From NCBI RefSeq assembly GCF_024868665.1, contig NC_079913.1, forward strand, positions 4,545,715 to 4,609,714: a stretch of 64,000 bases of DNA. The letters are read 5' to 3'. Position numbers and translations under genes: made by a program. The DNA comes from Triplophysa rosa (Eukaryota > Chordata > Actinopteri > Cypriniformes > Nemacheilidae). Below are positions 1-13,500 of the stretch, one piece after another (position 1 is the stretch's first letter; each line of letters starts with the position of its first letter). The notes under the pieces are model-generated. The model worked only from the letters and a program-made list of their open reading frames with translations, did no database searches and had not been told where the DNA came from.

Positions 1-859
1 CGGCCAGCGAACACCCCCAACACACACTCACACACATTACACTCACTCTCCCCAGAGATCTGACACGGACTGCCGTGGTCCTTTCTGGAATTTGATCTGC
101 TCCCACTTGTTTTTTTTTATAAATCTGCTAATGAATACCTAATATGTGTAGTTTGGTTGTTGTATACAGTTGGATATTATTGAGCGAGGCTGCAGATGGC
201 CCAGGTGCATCCTGGGTAGGAGGATATCAGGTGCGAGTGGGTAACAGTTTGCAATAACCGTTTCCGCTCGTAACTTTAAAGTTCCTGTGGGAAACTTAAA
301 ATACATTATTTTAATGTTACTAGTTTATTTGTGTCATTCTTTTAAATTTGGTAATTCAGGTATTTTTGTAAGTCACACATTGACACTTTGCGGCCACAAA
401 AACAATTAGAGAACGTTTATATTAATATTTTATTGTGTATGCACTGCAGTATTATCTCCTGTACTATATTTTGAGGAACCAAAATTCTGTCTGTATACTG
501 ACACTATAGTGCTTAGATCCAAATGGACCGTTCATGGCAGATAAAGAATCAGAAAGGGTTTATTCGGGTTTGATAGAATCTTCTGTTCTTAAATGCAAGA
601 TCATCCTTAATCTTAAGTGCTTAATGGACCATGAGAAAGATCAGATAATTGATGGAAAGCAGATGAGGGAAAATGGGTGTAAATCAGGTATGATTATGAA
701 TGGAGTGCTGGATGGCTGACTGGGGATCTCGGTTGTAACTGATATCTGAATTTCTCTCCTGTGTGTTCAGCTGCTCACAGCAAAGCTGGGATAGAGTAAC
801 ACATTGTAGAACATGCTAATGCATTTTAATGCAAGTCTGAGATCTAGGATTTGGTCTCT

Positions 860-1045
860 TAAAGGGACGGGTCATCATAAAATTCAAGTTGCAAAGCTAT
901 TAGATTATGCTGTTATGAATTCATCTTCATTTTGTTCTTGTTTATGACTGACTTTCTTCTGTTGAACAGAAAAAGAAGAATATTAGTTGAATTTGTTTAC
1001 TGCTCTTTTACATGCAATGAAAGTGAATGGGGACTGCAGCTGAGC
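860..1045. mobile_element. degenerate Angel-like MITE fragment
   Basis: It starts near 'cttaaagggacgggtcatcataaaattc' style sequence, then has 'actttcttctgttgaacagaaaaagaag' and 'caatgaaagtgaatggggactg'-type blocks. These resemble the interior of the TTAA-flanked repeat family found several more times in this window. The ends are unclear and the fragment is diverged. Confidence 0.4.
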
Positions 1046-2799
1046 GGCAATACGTACAAGAAAAAAAGATAAAATTACCATTTAATTGTTATAAATTATA
1101 AGAATATATTATATATGAATAATATTATAGTCATCTAGTTATTAAATTCTTTTTTACACAGATTTCTAAAATTGTAGAATGTTAATGTGTATGCTGCTCA
1201 GACATAAGAAATAAGTGAAAATAAGTAAAATATTAGAACTAAATGAAAACAAATAGTCTAATAGTTACCAGCCAATTAAAGATTACATTTATCAAAATAA
1301 TCACATTTCTTCCTGTAAGAAATGTCATGCATGTGTCTTTTAAGACATGCGGGCAGTGGAATGCTACTCTCGCTAACTGCACGTCGGGGATAGTGGTAGG
1401 GTCAGAGGTCAAGTTCATAGATGGTGTGCTGGACTGATAACAGCAGACAGCCTGCAACAGGTGTGTAACAGCAGCTATCGTTTTGTTTTTTAATGTCAAC
1501 GCAATGCATTTTAGCACATGTTATCATTTCTTTGTGTCTAGTGACCTTGGCAGACATAAAGTTGTTCTTGTGTGATCGTCTGTATTGTGTTATCGGCGAA
1601 GCTTGGAATCAGACAGCCCTAGTGCACTCTGGGGTATTTGGTGTCAACGGTGTCAGGCGCAGAGGGCTGTCGGCGGTGTCCTGATGATGTCATTAGTCTG
1701 GGTTGCCAGATTGAATCAGACAGGAAAATCCCCCTGGTTCACATCTCATTATCTCCAGTGCACATGCAGAAATAGGCAAACTAAACCCTTGCTGATTCAT
1801 CAGGGCTTAAAAAGAGGTTTGTAGGTGGGCAATGACTGATAACATGATATGACGATATTTTCCTTGTTTGTCACAGTGTGTGGAGTTAAGGTTAGATTCG
1901 TGCAGACGGTTTGTTTGAATGTGCATATGTTGCACAGCTGCGGCATCCTGTGTTGCCTTTCTATAAATCTTATGGCGAGATTTTTATATTTCCTGAAAGA
2001 AAGTGGTATTTACAAGTGCGAGTTTATTCTTGGAGGTTCCTTACTGGACAAAAAAGTCCACTAGAGCAATTGTAATAGTGCTGCTTGCCTTGGTAAATGT
2101 AATTGATAAAAAATTCCAAAACAAGAGCATATTTTCCATCTATTTTTTTTGTGGAAGTTATGTTGAAGGCATTCACATCTTCAACATCCTGTTGAATTTC
2201 CTAACAGGAAACCCAGATGTGGAGTTTCTCCATCATAACTATATGGAAAAGAACAACTGTACTGTACTCTGTTCTTAAAGTGTCTGCACATAGATTTTAA
2301 GAGGTTCTGGCATCATTCAGAGCTTAACAAGGCTGTGAAAAGCTGTATATATTATAAATACATATTAAAGTCTTCAATAATATTGACTTTTGATTGCAGA
2401 CGATATGTGAGCTCAGCTCAGTTTGTCACATTGTTGAGATCTCTTCTTTTGGAAACATTTATGAGATTTAAGTCTTTTTCTTAAGAGAAATGTCTGAGAT
2501 TTAGGAGGCTAAAGCAAAAAGTTTCCATTTGCGCTCCAGCTAAAATACGAGATATTGACGAGATCTCATTTGTGATTTCTTTTTCTTATAGGGCTCAATA
2601 AAAGTTTAAATGAAGGCTTTAATCGAAGAACTTCCATGATTTTCAGCATATAATTTTGGGTTTCTTATCGGTGACCTTCTTTTAGGAACCCTGTGGCGAT
2701 CACGTCTGTCCTGTTCCGGGTGCTGGGATGGGAAATTAGGACAAAGGGATTCTGTGTGTCTCTTCTGGGTGGATCTTAAAATCTAAAGCTTTGTTGAGC

Positions 2800-2804
<5 letters not shown>

Positions 2805-2837
<33 letters not shown>
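2805..2837. repeat. (GA)n microsatellite
   Basis: About 16 uninterrupted GA dinucleotides in intron 1. Confidence 0.95.
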
Positions 2838-2838
<1 letters not shown>

Positions 2839-4328
2839 CTATGCTGCTTGCAAACTGTGTGTTAGGCCCAGCAGGGGAAGGAACATCTTTGAACACATCA
2901 GTTGTCGGTTAAGGACGTCTGTTAGCAGCTGTGAAGGCAGCTGACTGGGTTCACTCAGGAGAGAAGATGGCCTTTGTGCTCCACTAACTACAGATAAAAC
3001 TTTGATTCCCTCACAAAAAACCTCACACTGATCTTTCTCAACCAATAAATAATCAACACTGTGCTATTTTGTCGCTTTTATTCAACTATTACGTTTGGCG
3101 AGATGGTTCCTTCAGACTTTTCTGAACTAATTCACCAACCTTAAAGAAGATTCTGGGAAGATAAGAGGATTTCTCTTGTGGAAGTTACCTTTTTTTTTCG
3201 CTGTATGAAATACCTCCTGTGGAGTTTGGAAAGGAAAAGAGCTCTTGTTTTGGGTCCCATGAGCTCTGACAGACTTATTACAGTGTTTTATTACTGGTTT
3301 ACATTAGAGCTGGGCTTTTTTCTGCCTGTTTGACTGGAAGAAATGGAATGAGTTGTATAAGACCAAGAAGTACCTCTCATGAAAAATACTGTGATATATT
3401 TAAATAATATGTTTTCCTCATATAGTGTAGCTAGTGGGTGGCTATTTGTAATTACAGTGGGCCACGTAAATTCACATGGATGTTGTGTTTTAAGTGTTAA
3501 ACAGGGCTGGAAATACTACATTCGGGTTTCATACTGTACTCGCAGTTTTACCCCAGGGTAATTTTAATCTTGGTTTAACCATTTTTTTTTACTCTGGGTT
3601 AAAAATAAACCAACTATTTAATACACAAACATGTGTAGAATTTTGTATATGATGAAAATTTGATTTCTGGGTGAATGTGGACATAGATGTAAAATAATCA
3701 GATTTCTCACTTGTCACCTGCTTGTTACTTGCTCTGTTAAAGTGAATTGGCCCCGTCATCAGGATTCAGATTATGCGTAAAATGCTTTACGATTATAAGA
3801 TGGAGGTGAATGACCTCAAAGTGTCCGTGTCATTCCAAGCTATTTTTTGCTAAGTTTTCTCTCTAAAGAACCGTTTTTACAGCCCACTGGAGCCATTTCG
3901 TTTCATTACCCGCTCTAAATGTATTCAGCTGTTCTCACATATGTCCGACATACATCAGTTCAGCAGTGTGTGTTGTTTATCCTATTGTTCACTGTCATCA
4001 CAGGTTAGACGGGACCGTGTGGGAAAACAATATATGCTGGTCATTGATGTCTTTTTATGGCACCACATGCTATAACACCTGTGCCACATCTCAAGGTGGA
4101 CTTTGTGGGAAAGCTCTCCAGTATCATCTTTTGCAATGTTTTACTGAAAGTTGGATATATTTAGCCAAGCATTGTGTTCATTGGGCCGAGTCTGTAGTTG
4201 GCTGACTTGTTTCAGCAAGTTCTGCAACAATGGTGATACAGTATATTAGTGTGTAAAATGTATTTATGTGTAATGGACATTGATAAATGAACCGCTCTGT
4301 CAACGTCCAGACCTGCTGTTTGAACCCA

Positions 4329-4800
4329 CACTGTAAACCCCGATAAGTTAAGATAACTCAAAAGTTTTGTGGTAATAAGTTTCCACAAATGTTTTAAGTT
4401 GATAACTCAATTCTTCTGAGTAAAGAACACTAAACACATAAGTATAGTAAATTCAAAGTAATTCATTTTGATTAAACTTCATTTTTTATTTTACATTTAC
4501 TTGAGTTTCACTTATCAATGTTGTCATGAAGAAATAACAGAATAGAACAGAATACTAAACATGTATAAGCCTCCTCCCATTGTAATTTTGATATAAATAC
4601 ATAAAATAACACTTTATTTCGAGATTTACTTCCATTATCCAGTCCACACAAAGCATGCTGGGAATCGCTCTGACGTCATTGGAAGATATAATTAAAATTT
4701 TTGAGTTAAGTGACTTATTATTTTTGTGTCCCTGGAACTCAAAATATCACAATAGTTAAACACACTTAAAAGTTATAAGATAAATGAAGTTTTTCACAGT
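4329..4800. mobile_element. MITE with CACTGTAAA termini
   Basis: The element opens with cactgtaaaccc and closes with the inverse-like ttttcacagt. Subterminal arms carry matching ttaagttgataactca / tgagttaagtgactt-type blocks in opposite orientation. The centre contains 'aaagcatgctgggaat', a block I associate with a common cyprinid MITE. The class is uncertain and no coding capacity is seen. Confidence 0.55.
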
Positions 4801-5549
4801 TTTGAGTACAGTTTGCTTATTTTTGATGAGTAGTATACTGTTCGGGAAGGTTTCAGAGTTTGCTTCTGTTTGACCTAAATATGCGTTGCGGTAGAGCGTG
4901 GGGTGAGTTATTCAGCTGCTGCCCTGCAAATGCTCCCAACGGCTGCCGTCTGACAGCATTTGGCAACTGCGGTCCGGCGTTTCACCGCACACCTAACATT
5001 TTATTCTGTACTCTGTACATTGGCAGACATTTCTTAAAGCTGAAGTGTCATTTTTTTATGTTAATATCCTATACTTTGTTCTTAACAAGCTTTAATATTT
5101 AGAGACAAGTAAGCAATTTGTACATTTGTAGATTTTTCGTAGAAAGTATGAATGTCGTAGATCTATGATGCCTTTAACGTAGCTTTGTTTGAGAATTCTG
5201 ATCAGCCAAATACATTAATATTTGCTCAACCAGTAGAGTGGGTTTGGGCCGGACTATGTTTGTCCGACCAATGGAAGGCAAGGGCAGTATTTAGGCAACC
5301 TGTTTGCAACAGGTTTTGTGTCCACAAACCAGCACATGTATGAAACTTTTTCTCGGTGTAAGATGATTTAGTGCTATACATGTGCTAAGAATCAGTTATA
5401 GTGCTTTGCCTGTGGGGTTATTGTTTAAAGTTTGTTACTTTCTGTGTGTGTTTCTGTGTGTGTGTTTTTTATCACATACTGGACACACATCTATTGTCCT
5501 TCAGAGATCCTGTGGAAAATGTTAGGTTTGATGGCATGTGTCCACGAGC

Positions 5550-5554
<5 letters not shown>

Positions 5555-5601
<47 letters not shown>

Positions 5602-5645
5602 CTCTATCTCTCTATCTCTCTCTCTTCATGTCTCTTTATCTCTCT
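5555..5645. repeat. (TC)n microsatellite with interrupted tail
   Basis: A pure TC run to about 5598, then tctctatctc variants. Long open frames of Ser-Leu repeats here come from the microsatellite and are not genes. Confidence 0.95.
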
Positions 5646-5879
5646 TTGGAGAGATGCAGTAATGGAATGATATTTTCCTGCCTCTTCTGAGAATTGTGAA
5701 CTTTCCCTCTCGGACAGTGAGTGGACACACGCTTGACACAATGTAATCTGTGTTCGGGGTCTTCACGGTTTCAGGATGTGACTTCAGGCAGGCCTGTGTG
5801 TTTTGTGTTGCTCTTGGAGAATGTCAGATAACAGGAACTTTATCTTATCCTTCCACCACAGCTACTGGGGAATCCCTTG

Positions 5880-5907
5880 TTCTCTCTCTCTCTCTCTCTC
5901 TCTCTCT
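5880..5907. repeat. (TC)n microsatellite
   Basis: About 14 TC units just upstream of the hAT MITE. Confidence 0.9.
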
Positions 5908-5929
5908 AGCATTTTTAGATGTTTTAGAT

Positions 5930-6216
5930 CAGTGGTTCTCAAACTTTTTCGGTGTAAGGCCCCCTTTGTGTTAAGTGCATCGCTTTGCGGCCCCCAATAT
6001 AAAGACGTATAATCTTAAACTTAGAATTTTAATTAAACCAAAAACATTCAGTTATACAATGCTGGAACCTCAATTCTTTTGGTTGGTGGTGTCATTTTTC
6101 TGCATAAAATCTATGATAAATTTCTATATTTCATAAAATGCCACAAAATCTGTGGCCCCCCTGGATCCATCTTGGGGCCCCCCAGGGGGCCACGGCCCCC
6201 AGTTTGAGAACCACTG
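5930..6216. mobile_element. non-autonomous hAT MITE with intact 8-bp target duplication
   Basis: The 287-bp element begins cagtggttctcaaact and ends agtttgagaaccactg, exact inverted termini of hAT type. It is flanked on both sides by the identical octamer ttttagat (5922-5929 and 6217-6224), the 8-bp duplication expected of hAT transposition. The interior is rich in 'ggccccc' blocks and has no transposase. Confidence 0.92.
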
Positions 6217-7232
6217 TTTTAGATGTTTCCCATTGCCTTTTTGAGTTAGAGCCTTGCGAGTGTGAATAGATTAAAACAGGTTGCTTGACATTTTTAGTTT
6301 TACATGGAGCATGGGACACTGCAAGACATGAAAACAGAATGTTGTTATGTGACAAATTGTTTGTGACAAATTGTTTTGGAAATGAAAAGCTCAGTCAATT
6401 AAAAAAAAGTGTGTTTGCGAGGAAACCAGACACAACCAAAGACACATTATTTTGACTATAACAAGCAGTAACCATTTTACAGAAAAAAAAAACGTTTATG
6501 GCCTTAAACAAGACTTGCAAAGGAATGTGTGTTGCTGACCTGCTTAATGTCTGTCAGGCACTTGTGTGTTTTGTTTACAATTCAGATCTCCTCTCTGATA
6601 TTCATGTCATGTGCTCCATTGCTTCTCCTTTCAAGGCCTCCAGTGAATCCAAGACTTTCACTGAGTGACCCTGTGTGTTTAAATAGTGTTTTGTCTATCC
6701 TATAGTCATAACATCAGTTCATCTTCAAGCTGAAGGACATTATACATTCCTATATGTACTGGTTTATAATTCTCTTAATGGCAGAGTTGTACTGTAGAGT
6801 GGCACATATTGCGTTATATGCCTAAAGGGGACTTTAAATTCTTCTTCTTTTTTGGGACATTTTAATTTTAATGTGGAGATAGGGGAGCAGAACCGGCAAA
6901 GGGCTGTTTTCAAACTCGAACTCGGGTCGCCGTGAGAGCACTGGTGCAAACTAAATCATTCTTCTAAACTTTTCCTTTTGGTTTACTCAGAACAAAACCC
7001 TACACATTTGGACAAACACGAGTAAACAATAAAATGTGATTTTTGGACGAATTGTTCCTTTAAGTTATACTTTTGCCTTTCTACTTTGCATACACATATA
7101 TCTCATTTGTTTCTGTTTTCCAGCTTTTTTACTCTGTCTCTCCTCTTGTTTATTGTATTTTGATTGATTAGATTGTCTTCACAGAAACAAAAGGCTCAGA
7201 GCCTCATTTATTTTACACTCTCTTTGAAAGAG

Positions 7233-7266
<34 letters not shown>
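7233..7266. repeat. (GT)n microsatellite
   Basis: About 17 GT units in intron 1. Confidence 0.95.
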
Positions 7267-7268
<2 letters not shown>

Positions 7269-9268
7269 GTTGAATATTTCCAGAGGCAAAATATCTGTTC
7301 CACATAGAAGCCATTGTGTTCGTGTCTCCAGTCATCATGAAAATCTTTCCATCTTCTTTAGGGAGACTAATGTTTGTTCGGTGTCCTAAAGTTACAAACT
7401 GGAAGATGTTTATGTTCTGGTTGATTTTCTGATAACTCAAAAGATGAGGTTAAATTATAGAGATGTTCTCAATAATAAGATTATATAGTTAATAAGTGGA
7501 TCTAAATACATAAAGAAAAAATAGGTAACAAATAGAATAGAAAACAATGCGTATGAGTGAGTCAATATAAAATACAATCATGCAATCATTTTTTTGGCAA
7601 AATGATGTGGTTAGAAAGTTTTGAACTTGCCAAGAAAAAATAACTTTTCTGCCAAACTGAAAGTGTTTAGAGTGAATCTCCATTCTCCAAAAACTTGCAA
7701 AAGAGTTTGTAGAGTAAATAATTTCTTGTTGGCATGTAAATAACAATCTTCAAACAAATAGAAGAATCTTTTTTTATTTGTTTTCTATTGCCGAACAAAA
7801 TCCTGCCTTTATTTAACAGCTTATATTTTAATTCATTTTCATGTATTTATGTATTTTTATCATCTATTTTAATTTACGGCAATCAATCATCAACAGCTGG
7901 ATTTAACATTCATCAGCACATACTGTACATGCATCTCTCCTATAATATTTGCCAACAGTGGCTTATAAAGAGCTTCTAGCATCTGTTTCATTGTCTTTAT
8001 CTTTATTGTCTTTAAGAGTCTCAATGGCAGGAGGGCAGAAAAAATGCAGACCTCCTTTAGTCACGGAGGAAATTCCTTAAAGAGCAATTTGCTAGAATAA
8101 CCACATCACATAACTCATTAAAATGATCTCTAGCATAAATGCATATACATGCATACATACAATATCGATGCATAACAGTATATCATGTGTTACAGATCCA
8201 CATATTTCAAATCCCTGGTCTTTTCCCAGCGGCTGATTCCATGTTTGTTTTCTCTCTCATTACGTGGTTGTTCTGTATCCGAGCAGCTTGGAGTTCTTGG
8301 CCCGTGTTATCGGCGGTTCCTTTGCAGCTCTGCGTTATGTTGTCGGAAAGAAACGCTTTTGTTCTGACGTCTTTCATTAGGCTGCCAGCGCTGTATGTGA
8401 CTCTGCTGGTGTGCAACATGACTTGGCGAAGCTTAGTTTGAAAGATGGGGCTTTAACTGGGAAAATGTCATTATACACACTGTATGAGAAACTGAAAATC
8501 CGAAATTGACTTTGTCACCTTGAATAGAAAGTAGATGAAATTAGTATATGTACAGGAAGTTGTGTTGCAGTCAAAAAGCCGGGTGTGTGCGGGGCTGCAA
8601 ATATCTGTATGTGCTTGACACTTCTCAGGTACTTTATTTCTCATCTTAAATTCTTTCTCCGTTTTCACACTGTTCTGATTGGCTCTGGTGCAGTGCACAC
8701 ACATAAGCATCTGTAGATATCCCAGGAACTCAAAAGGCCTGTTCTTGAGAGTAGGTCAGCGTAGCGTGCCGTGCTCGCCAAACACATGAGAAAATCCCAA
8801 ATGTCTTGACTCAAAGAGCAATGAAGAATTCAACCTTTTTTGATTATAGCAATGAGAAAAACAGAAACAGAGCTAAATTCTTTGATGCGAGGGATCAGAT
8901 TACCGTCAGATCTGTCCGTGCACACTGCAGCGGTCATTGTAGACAGCTCCACTGGGGGTTGAAGCAAAGTGTAGTCGGATTCAGCCAACGTCCTCGTTGA
9001 GTTTCAGCTGTCTGTGTGTTTTATTTAAACTGACCTCATTCCACAGATCCAGCGCTGCATGACATCAGCCTTTGGCGTTTAGCTGGTGGCTTACTAGTGT
9101 CCATTTTAATTCATGTTCCACGCTGTAGTCTAAGACAGGCTAAACACTGCGGGGAGGGCACTGTGGGGTCGATGTGGATTTTTATAGGTATAGTACAAAA
9201 CCGGGCTTGTTACTTTAGGACCAAATGTTTTTTTATAGTTATTGATAAAGTTACATTGCATATGAATA

Positions 9269-9625
9269 CCAAGGTTATTTTAGTTTACTAAAAAATGTTT
9301 TGAAAATGTTTCTGTTTATTAAAATCAAATCAAATATTTTTTTTATAAATTAAAAAAAATATATATATTTTTATAAAATTATTTTTTGCCTTTTTTGCTT
9401 AAACTAAACAAAAAATTGCAATATTGCCTCAGAAGTAAACTGAAAAAAATTTGTCACTAAAATTATGATAATTAACAAAAATAAAAATAAATCAATCTAA
9501 TAGAAATAAATTCATCTAATGCAATCCAACAAAAAATAAATAAAATGTATATAACAAAATTGCTAAAAATGTAACTAAAATTAACGAAAAATCTAAACTA
9601 AAAACAAAACTATAACTCTGATAAA
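9269..9625. repeat. AT-rich interspersed repeat, copy 1
   Basis: It begins accaaggttattttagttt and ends near aaaactataactctg. It is A-rich and contains 'ttgcctcagaagtaaactg', which recurs as 'ttgcctcagagataaacag' in copy 2 at 23.9 kb. Class unknown and no coding potential. Confidence 0.55.
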
Positions 9626-10341
9626 CACTTGCTTGATCATTTGTTCTTATAATGCATTCGGTATAGGGTTGAATATTTGAGTGTAAGGAATGCAGTCAGC
9701 ATTACAATTTGTGTAAAAAATGAGAAAATAGAACAAAATTATTTACTTTTCGTCCTACCATGTTATTGAAAGGGTCTACAGTAAATTATGTCACTTCCTG
9801 TTATTTTAAAAATGTAAAGTTTGTACCTTTTTAACTGGGGAAGACCTATATGGCAACCAAATGATATTTAAAACAATTAAAATATATTTGTATGTATCAA
9901 ATTTGTATCCTAACTGTAAGAGAATGGAAGTGACACTACTGTACATGTGTGTTAGCCTGTGTGTGTTTGTGTGTTTTATTAACACATGACGTGAGCTCAG
10001 CATTTAGTTTGTCCTTGCTGTTTATTTGTGCACATCTGAAACTGTGAAAGCCATCAACACAGCAGGCGAACAGAACAAACAGCGGGTTGTGAATCTCTCT
10101 GGATAAACAATGGACGGCCCGGAAACCAAACACGCAATGCCGGAGTGGACTAGGTGAAGAATAAACACAGATGTTGTCATTATTCTAGCCAAGGTAGAAT
10201 GGTGTCCTGAAATCACATCTGGCTTGAAAGCAGGTTTTCTCAACAGGATTTGGGCCTCATACACGGTTCTCACTGCCAGAGATCAGTGTTTATTTGTTTA
10301 TGGATCACCTGTGGAATAAGACAGTCTCTCTCTCATTGCAG

Positions 10342-10590
10342 ATAGTAAAGCTATTGTGGACGGCAACCTGAAGCTCATCCTGGGCATGATATGGACCCTT
10401 ATCCTGCACTACTCTATCTCCATGCCCATGTGGGAGGATGAGGACGATGAAGATGCCAGGAAGCTGACGCCCAAACAGCGACTTCTGGGCTGGATCCAAA
10501 ACAAGGTGCCACAGATACCCATCAACAACTTTCACAGGGACTGGAGAGATGGAAAAGCACTGGGAGCTCTGGTGGATAACTGCGCACCTG
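10342..10590 (+). CDS. flnc: flnc exon 2: end of CH1, start of CH2
   Basis: Enters in phase 1 after tctcattgcag. It encodes the last CH1 helix ([17 protein letters not shown]), the acidic linker [11 protein letters not shown] and the start of CH2 ([14 protein letters not shown], then [18 protein letters not shown]). Donor gtgagt. The two calponin-homology domains form the F-actin binding head; most of CH1 is in the exon upstream of the window. Confidence 0.97.
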
Positions 10591-13500
10591 GTGAGTAGAA
10601 TTACAATTAAAATTCAGGGATCAGGGTAATGCATAAAATGCTATGCACCATACAGGAGCTGATTTTTAAAGTTTTGACAGTAAGTGGAGCCATGTAAAGT
10701 CTGGCCTTACTTGAACTTCCAAAGGATCTGAGGTATCACATTAACAGGTTCCATATGATGGAAATTAGATTAAATTGTCTTCATGACCGCTTGGCCCGCA
10801 AATGTGTCATGTACAGTAATCACATATGGCCTAAAATAGACAAACCCAACCTCATTAAGTTCATTAAATACATTTAGGGAGCAGTAATTCTCTTCAGGTA
10901 AATGTCCACAGATGTGCAGATGTTACTTTGTGGTTATCAGCTTTGTCTCAGACGAGACAATTACGGTGTCAGTGGTGTACAGCACATGACCTCATTCTGA
11001 AAAGATATAAGCCAAGAAAAAAAGAGAGATATGACCTCAAACCAAGTTCAATCGTTCTCGTCAGAAAAAACAATTCATAAATCAAATATTTCTGGTAGGT
11101 TTTGGAATTAGACTAGTGGAAAATATGAAATCTTACGTTGTTGAGAGAGGGTTCAATGGAAAAGTCAGGTCCGTCTGGAAATGCGTGTGTCCATCCTTGT
11201 CCACACTATAATGAAAAGCAGCCGTTAGCATTATGAATATACTGTGTGCTCGGCTGGCTTTGACTCAGCACTTGGTAATATATTACAGAATGTGCAAGGA
11301 TAGATGCAGAGAAATGGGAACAGAGCTTTTTTGAGCCATTACGTTGTTTTGGAGCAAAATCATTTGGCTGTGACATTTAGAGGCAAAAAGTAGTACTGTT
11401 AAATACTTCTGTTAAGGTAAGGCTGTATGAGGATTTGTAAGTTTGAGGATAGAAAAGTGCCATGTGCTTCAGATCATGCCCTTAGATCGATAAAATAGGG
11501 CCCATTGAGTCCTAACTATATCACATCTAAAAAAGCACATTATAGAATAATATAAGGTGGGATGCCAAATAAATGCTCATGCACTGCAATCACTGTTGTG
11601 TATTTTTTAAATTGCTCACAAGAATTGTACATTAAAATGCTAGAGCATTTCTAAAGGTGGCCTGACTTTAGATATACATTACAAACTGTAGCACGATTCC
11701 TCTTATAGCACAAACGATAATTTTTGCCTTTAAATTAAAAAAAGATAGAAATGATCTTTGCCACGTCTGGCTGACATTGTGACGCTAAAGAGACGTAATT
11801 CCTGACACATATCATTGCATGTTTCAGGTGTGTGTTGGCCAGGCTATACCGGCTGGTTAATGAGCTGTCGGTCTGTCGTCTAACTGCACAGAAAGTATCA
11901 GAGGTTAAGACAGCAAACATGCTTAAATGAAAACACATGCTGCTATATAGATTTCCTGCCAAAATGCGTATGTGTGTGTAAGATAGATCAGCATTAGAGC
12001 CTTATGAAAAGTTTGCATCCATAAAATGGATTGACACCAGAAGTTTCATGCCAGAAATGCTAGATAATAAGCATTTCATTATTTTGTTTGTATATATTAT
12101 TATTCAAGTTAATATTCAAATCCTTTACATTACCTTTTTATTAACATTTTTGGTGTTTATAAAATTGAAATGTAAAGTATAATCTACACTGATACAATGT
12201 TCGGCATTTCAAACCTAGTTTTCATTAATATTTCCATAGTAAATTATCATTCATTTTTTAATAATTGAAATACATAGTTCATTAAAGTGAACCATATAGT
12301 AATTAGGTCAAAATAAATCAATTCATTTCTCTCTTTCTATTAAATATTTTTATTTTATGCGTTTTTTTTGTATGGGAGGGTCCAAAAGTCTTTTTAAACA
12401 CTGCTTTGCATTTTTTTATTTAATATATATTTTTAAATTATATTGTCAACATAATAATTTAAACAGCTGAGAATTGAACAGTATTTAATAAATAAATTCG
12501 TATGGAGTGACTTGATGATTCATATTATCCCACCAGGACGTCAGATGTTTTAATGTAATATTTGACCTTTTCACATGTTTATTTTGTATAACTTTACTTA
12601 TTTTGAATGACCCATAGAAATAATACAGAACCATAAATACAGTAGTTCTTATTTAACGTCATAAAGATTCTTCATTTACATTCATCAAATCCCCAAATAT
12701 TCTGTTCATTTCCACAAATAAATTTGTTTTCCTATATAAATAATGTTTCTCTTACCTTTGGCTGCCATCTTGGATCTACAGGGACCTGTAAATGCTGTTC
12801 TTGGCAGCTTAAAGTTTATTAAAAACCTCAAAATGTCTTAGCACTAGCAGTAGGAGGCCGCCCATTACAAATCCTCACTGACCAAGCCAAGTATGGGGCC
12901 GCGTTCTCTGTGGCGCTGGTGGATCTAGGAAAACAAAACCAGATCAGATCTTAAAGTTTGGCAGTCATTGTGAAGTCTTGTGGTTTCAAGGGTCTCTGGT
13001 TCCATTCGAACTGAACGTCTCTTGCTCTTGGAGTTTAATCCTGCATATAATAACCTAACAGTTTTTACTCCAGACGGCACCTAGCATGTGTTCGCTTCAG
13101 GAAAGCGTTCGGCCCTATGTGCCTAACAGTGCTTGGAAAAGTAGCAAAGTGACATGAAGCTGTTCATTTAAGATAATTCCAGGTCAAGTTGACATCAAGG
13201 TTTAATAGATCCTCTTTGTAGAAGGCTGGGCACTCTGCCCGAGATAAAGATCATGCGTTTTTATGTGTGCGCCTCTTCTACATTCATATTATTTACAGTA
13301 TATTTATATTATTTAAATGTTTGGTATTATGTTTATATATTTGTTGTTATGTTTTATAAATGTAATAAACAGATGTGACGTCTGATAATTGATCTGATGA
13401 ACGGAAGACAATGTGTTGTGTCTGTTGACATTGATTTTCCACCTTTTTTATTTCCATTTTAGGCCTGTGTCCGGATTGGGAGACATGGGACCCGCGTCAG

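Larger units (their letters stand above)
1..10341 (+). other. intron 1 of flnc (3' part), no exon seen
   Basis: The interval ends in a clean acceptor (tctctctcattgcag) before a phase-1 filamin exon. I looked for filamin exon 1 (start codon and the CH1 actin-binding segment) and found nothing similar, so it lies upstream of the window. The stretch holds GA, TC and GT microsatellites, a MITE, a hAT MITE, an AT-rich repeat and otherwise unremarkable AT-rich sequence. Short open frames here look random. Confidence 0.8.

Noticed and set aside
1..120. Filamin exon 1 or a promoter at the window start
   Set aside because: The first bases are C-rich but encode nothing like the filamin CH1 start, and no donor-linked open frame is visible.
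5401..5670. Open frames of Ser-Leu repeats
   Set aside because: They are produced by the TC microsatellite, with no splice context or family similarity.
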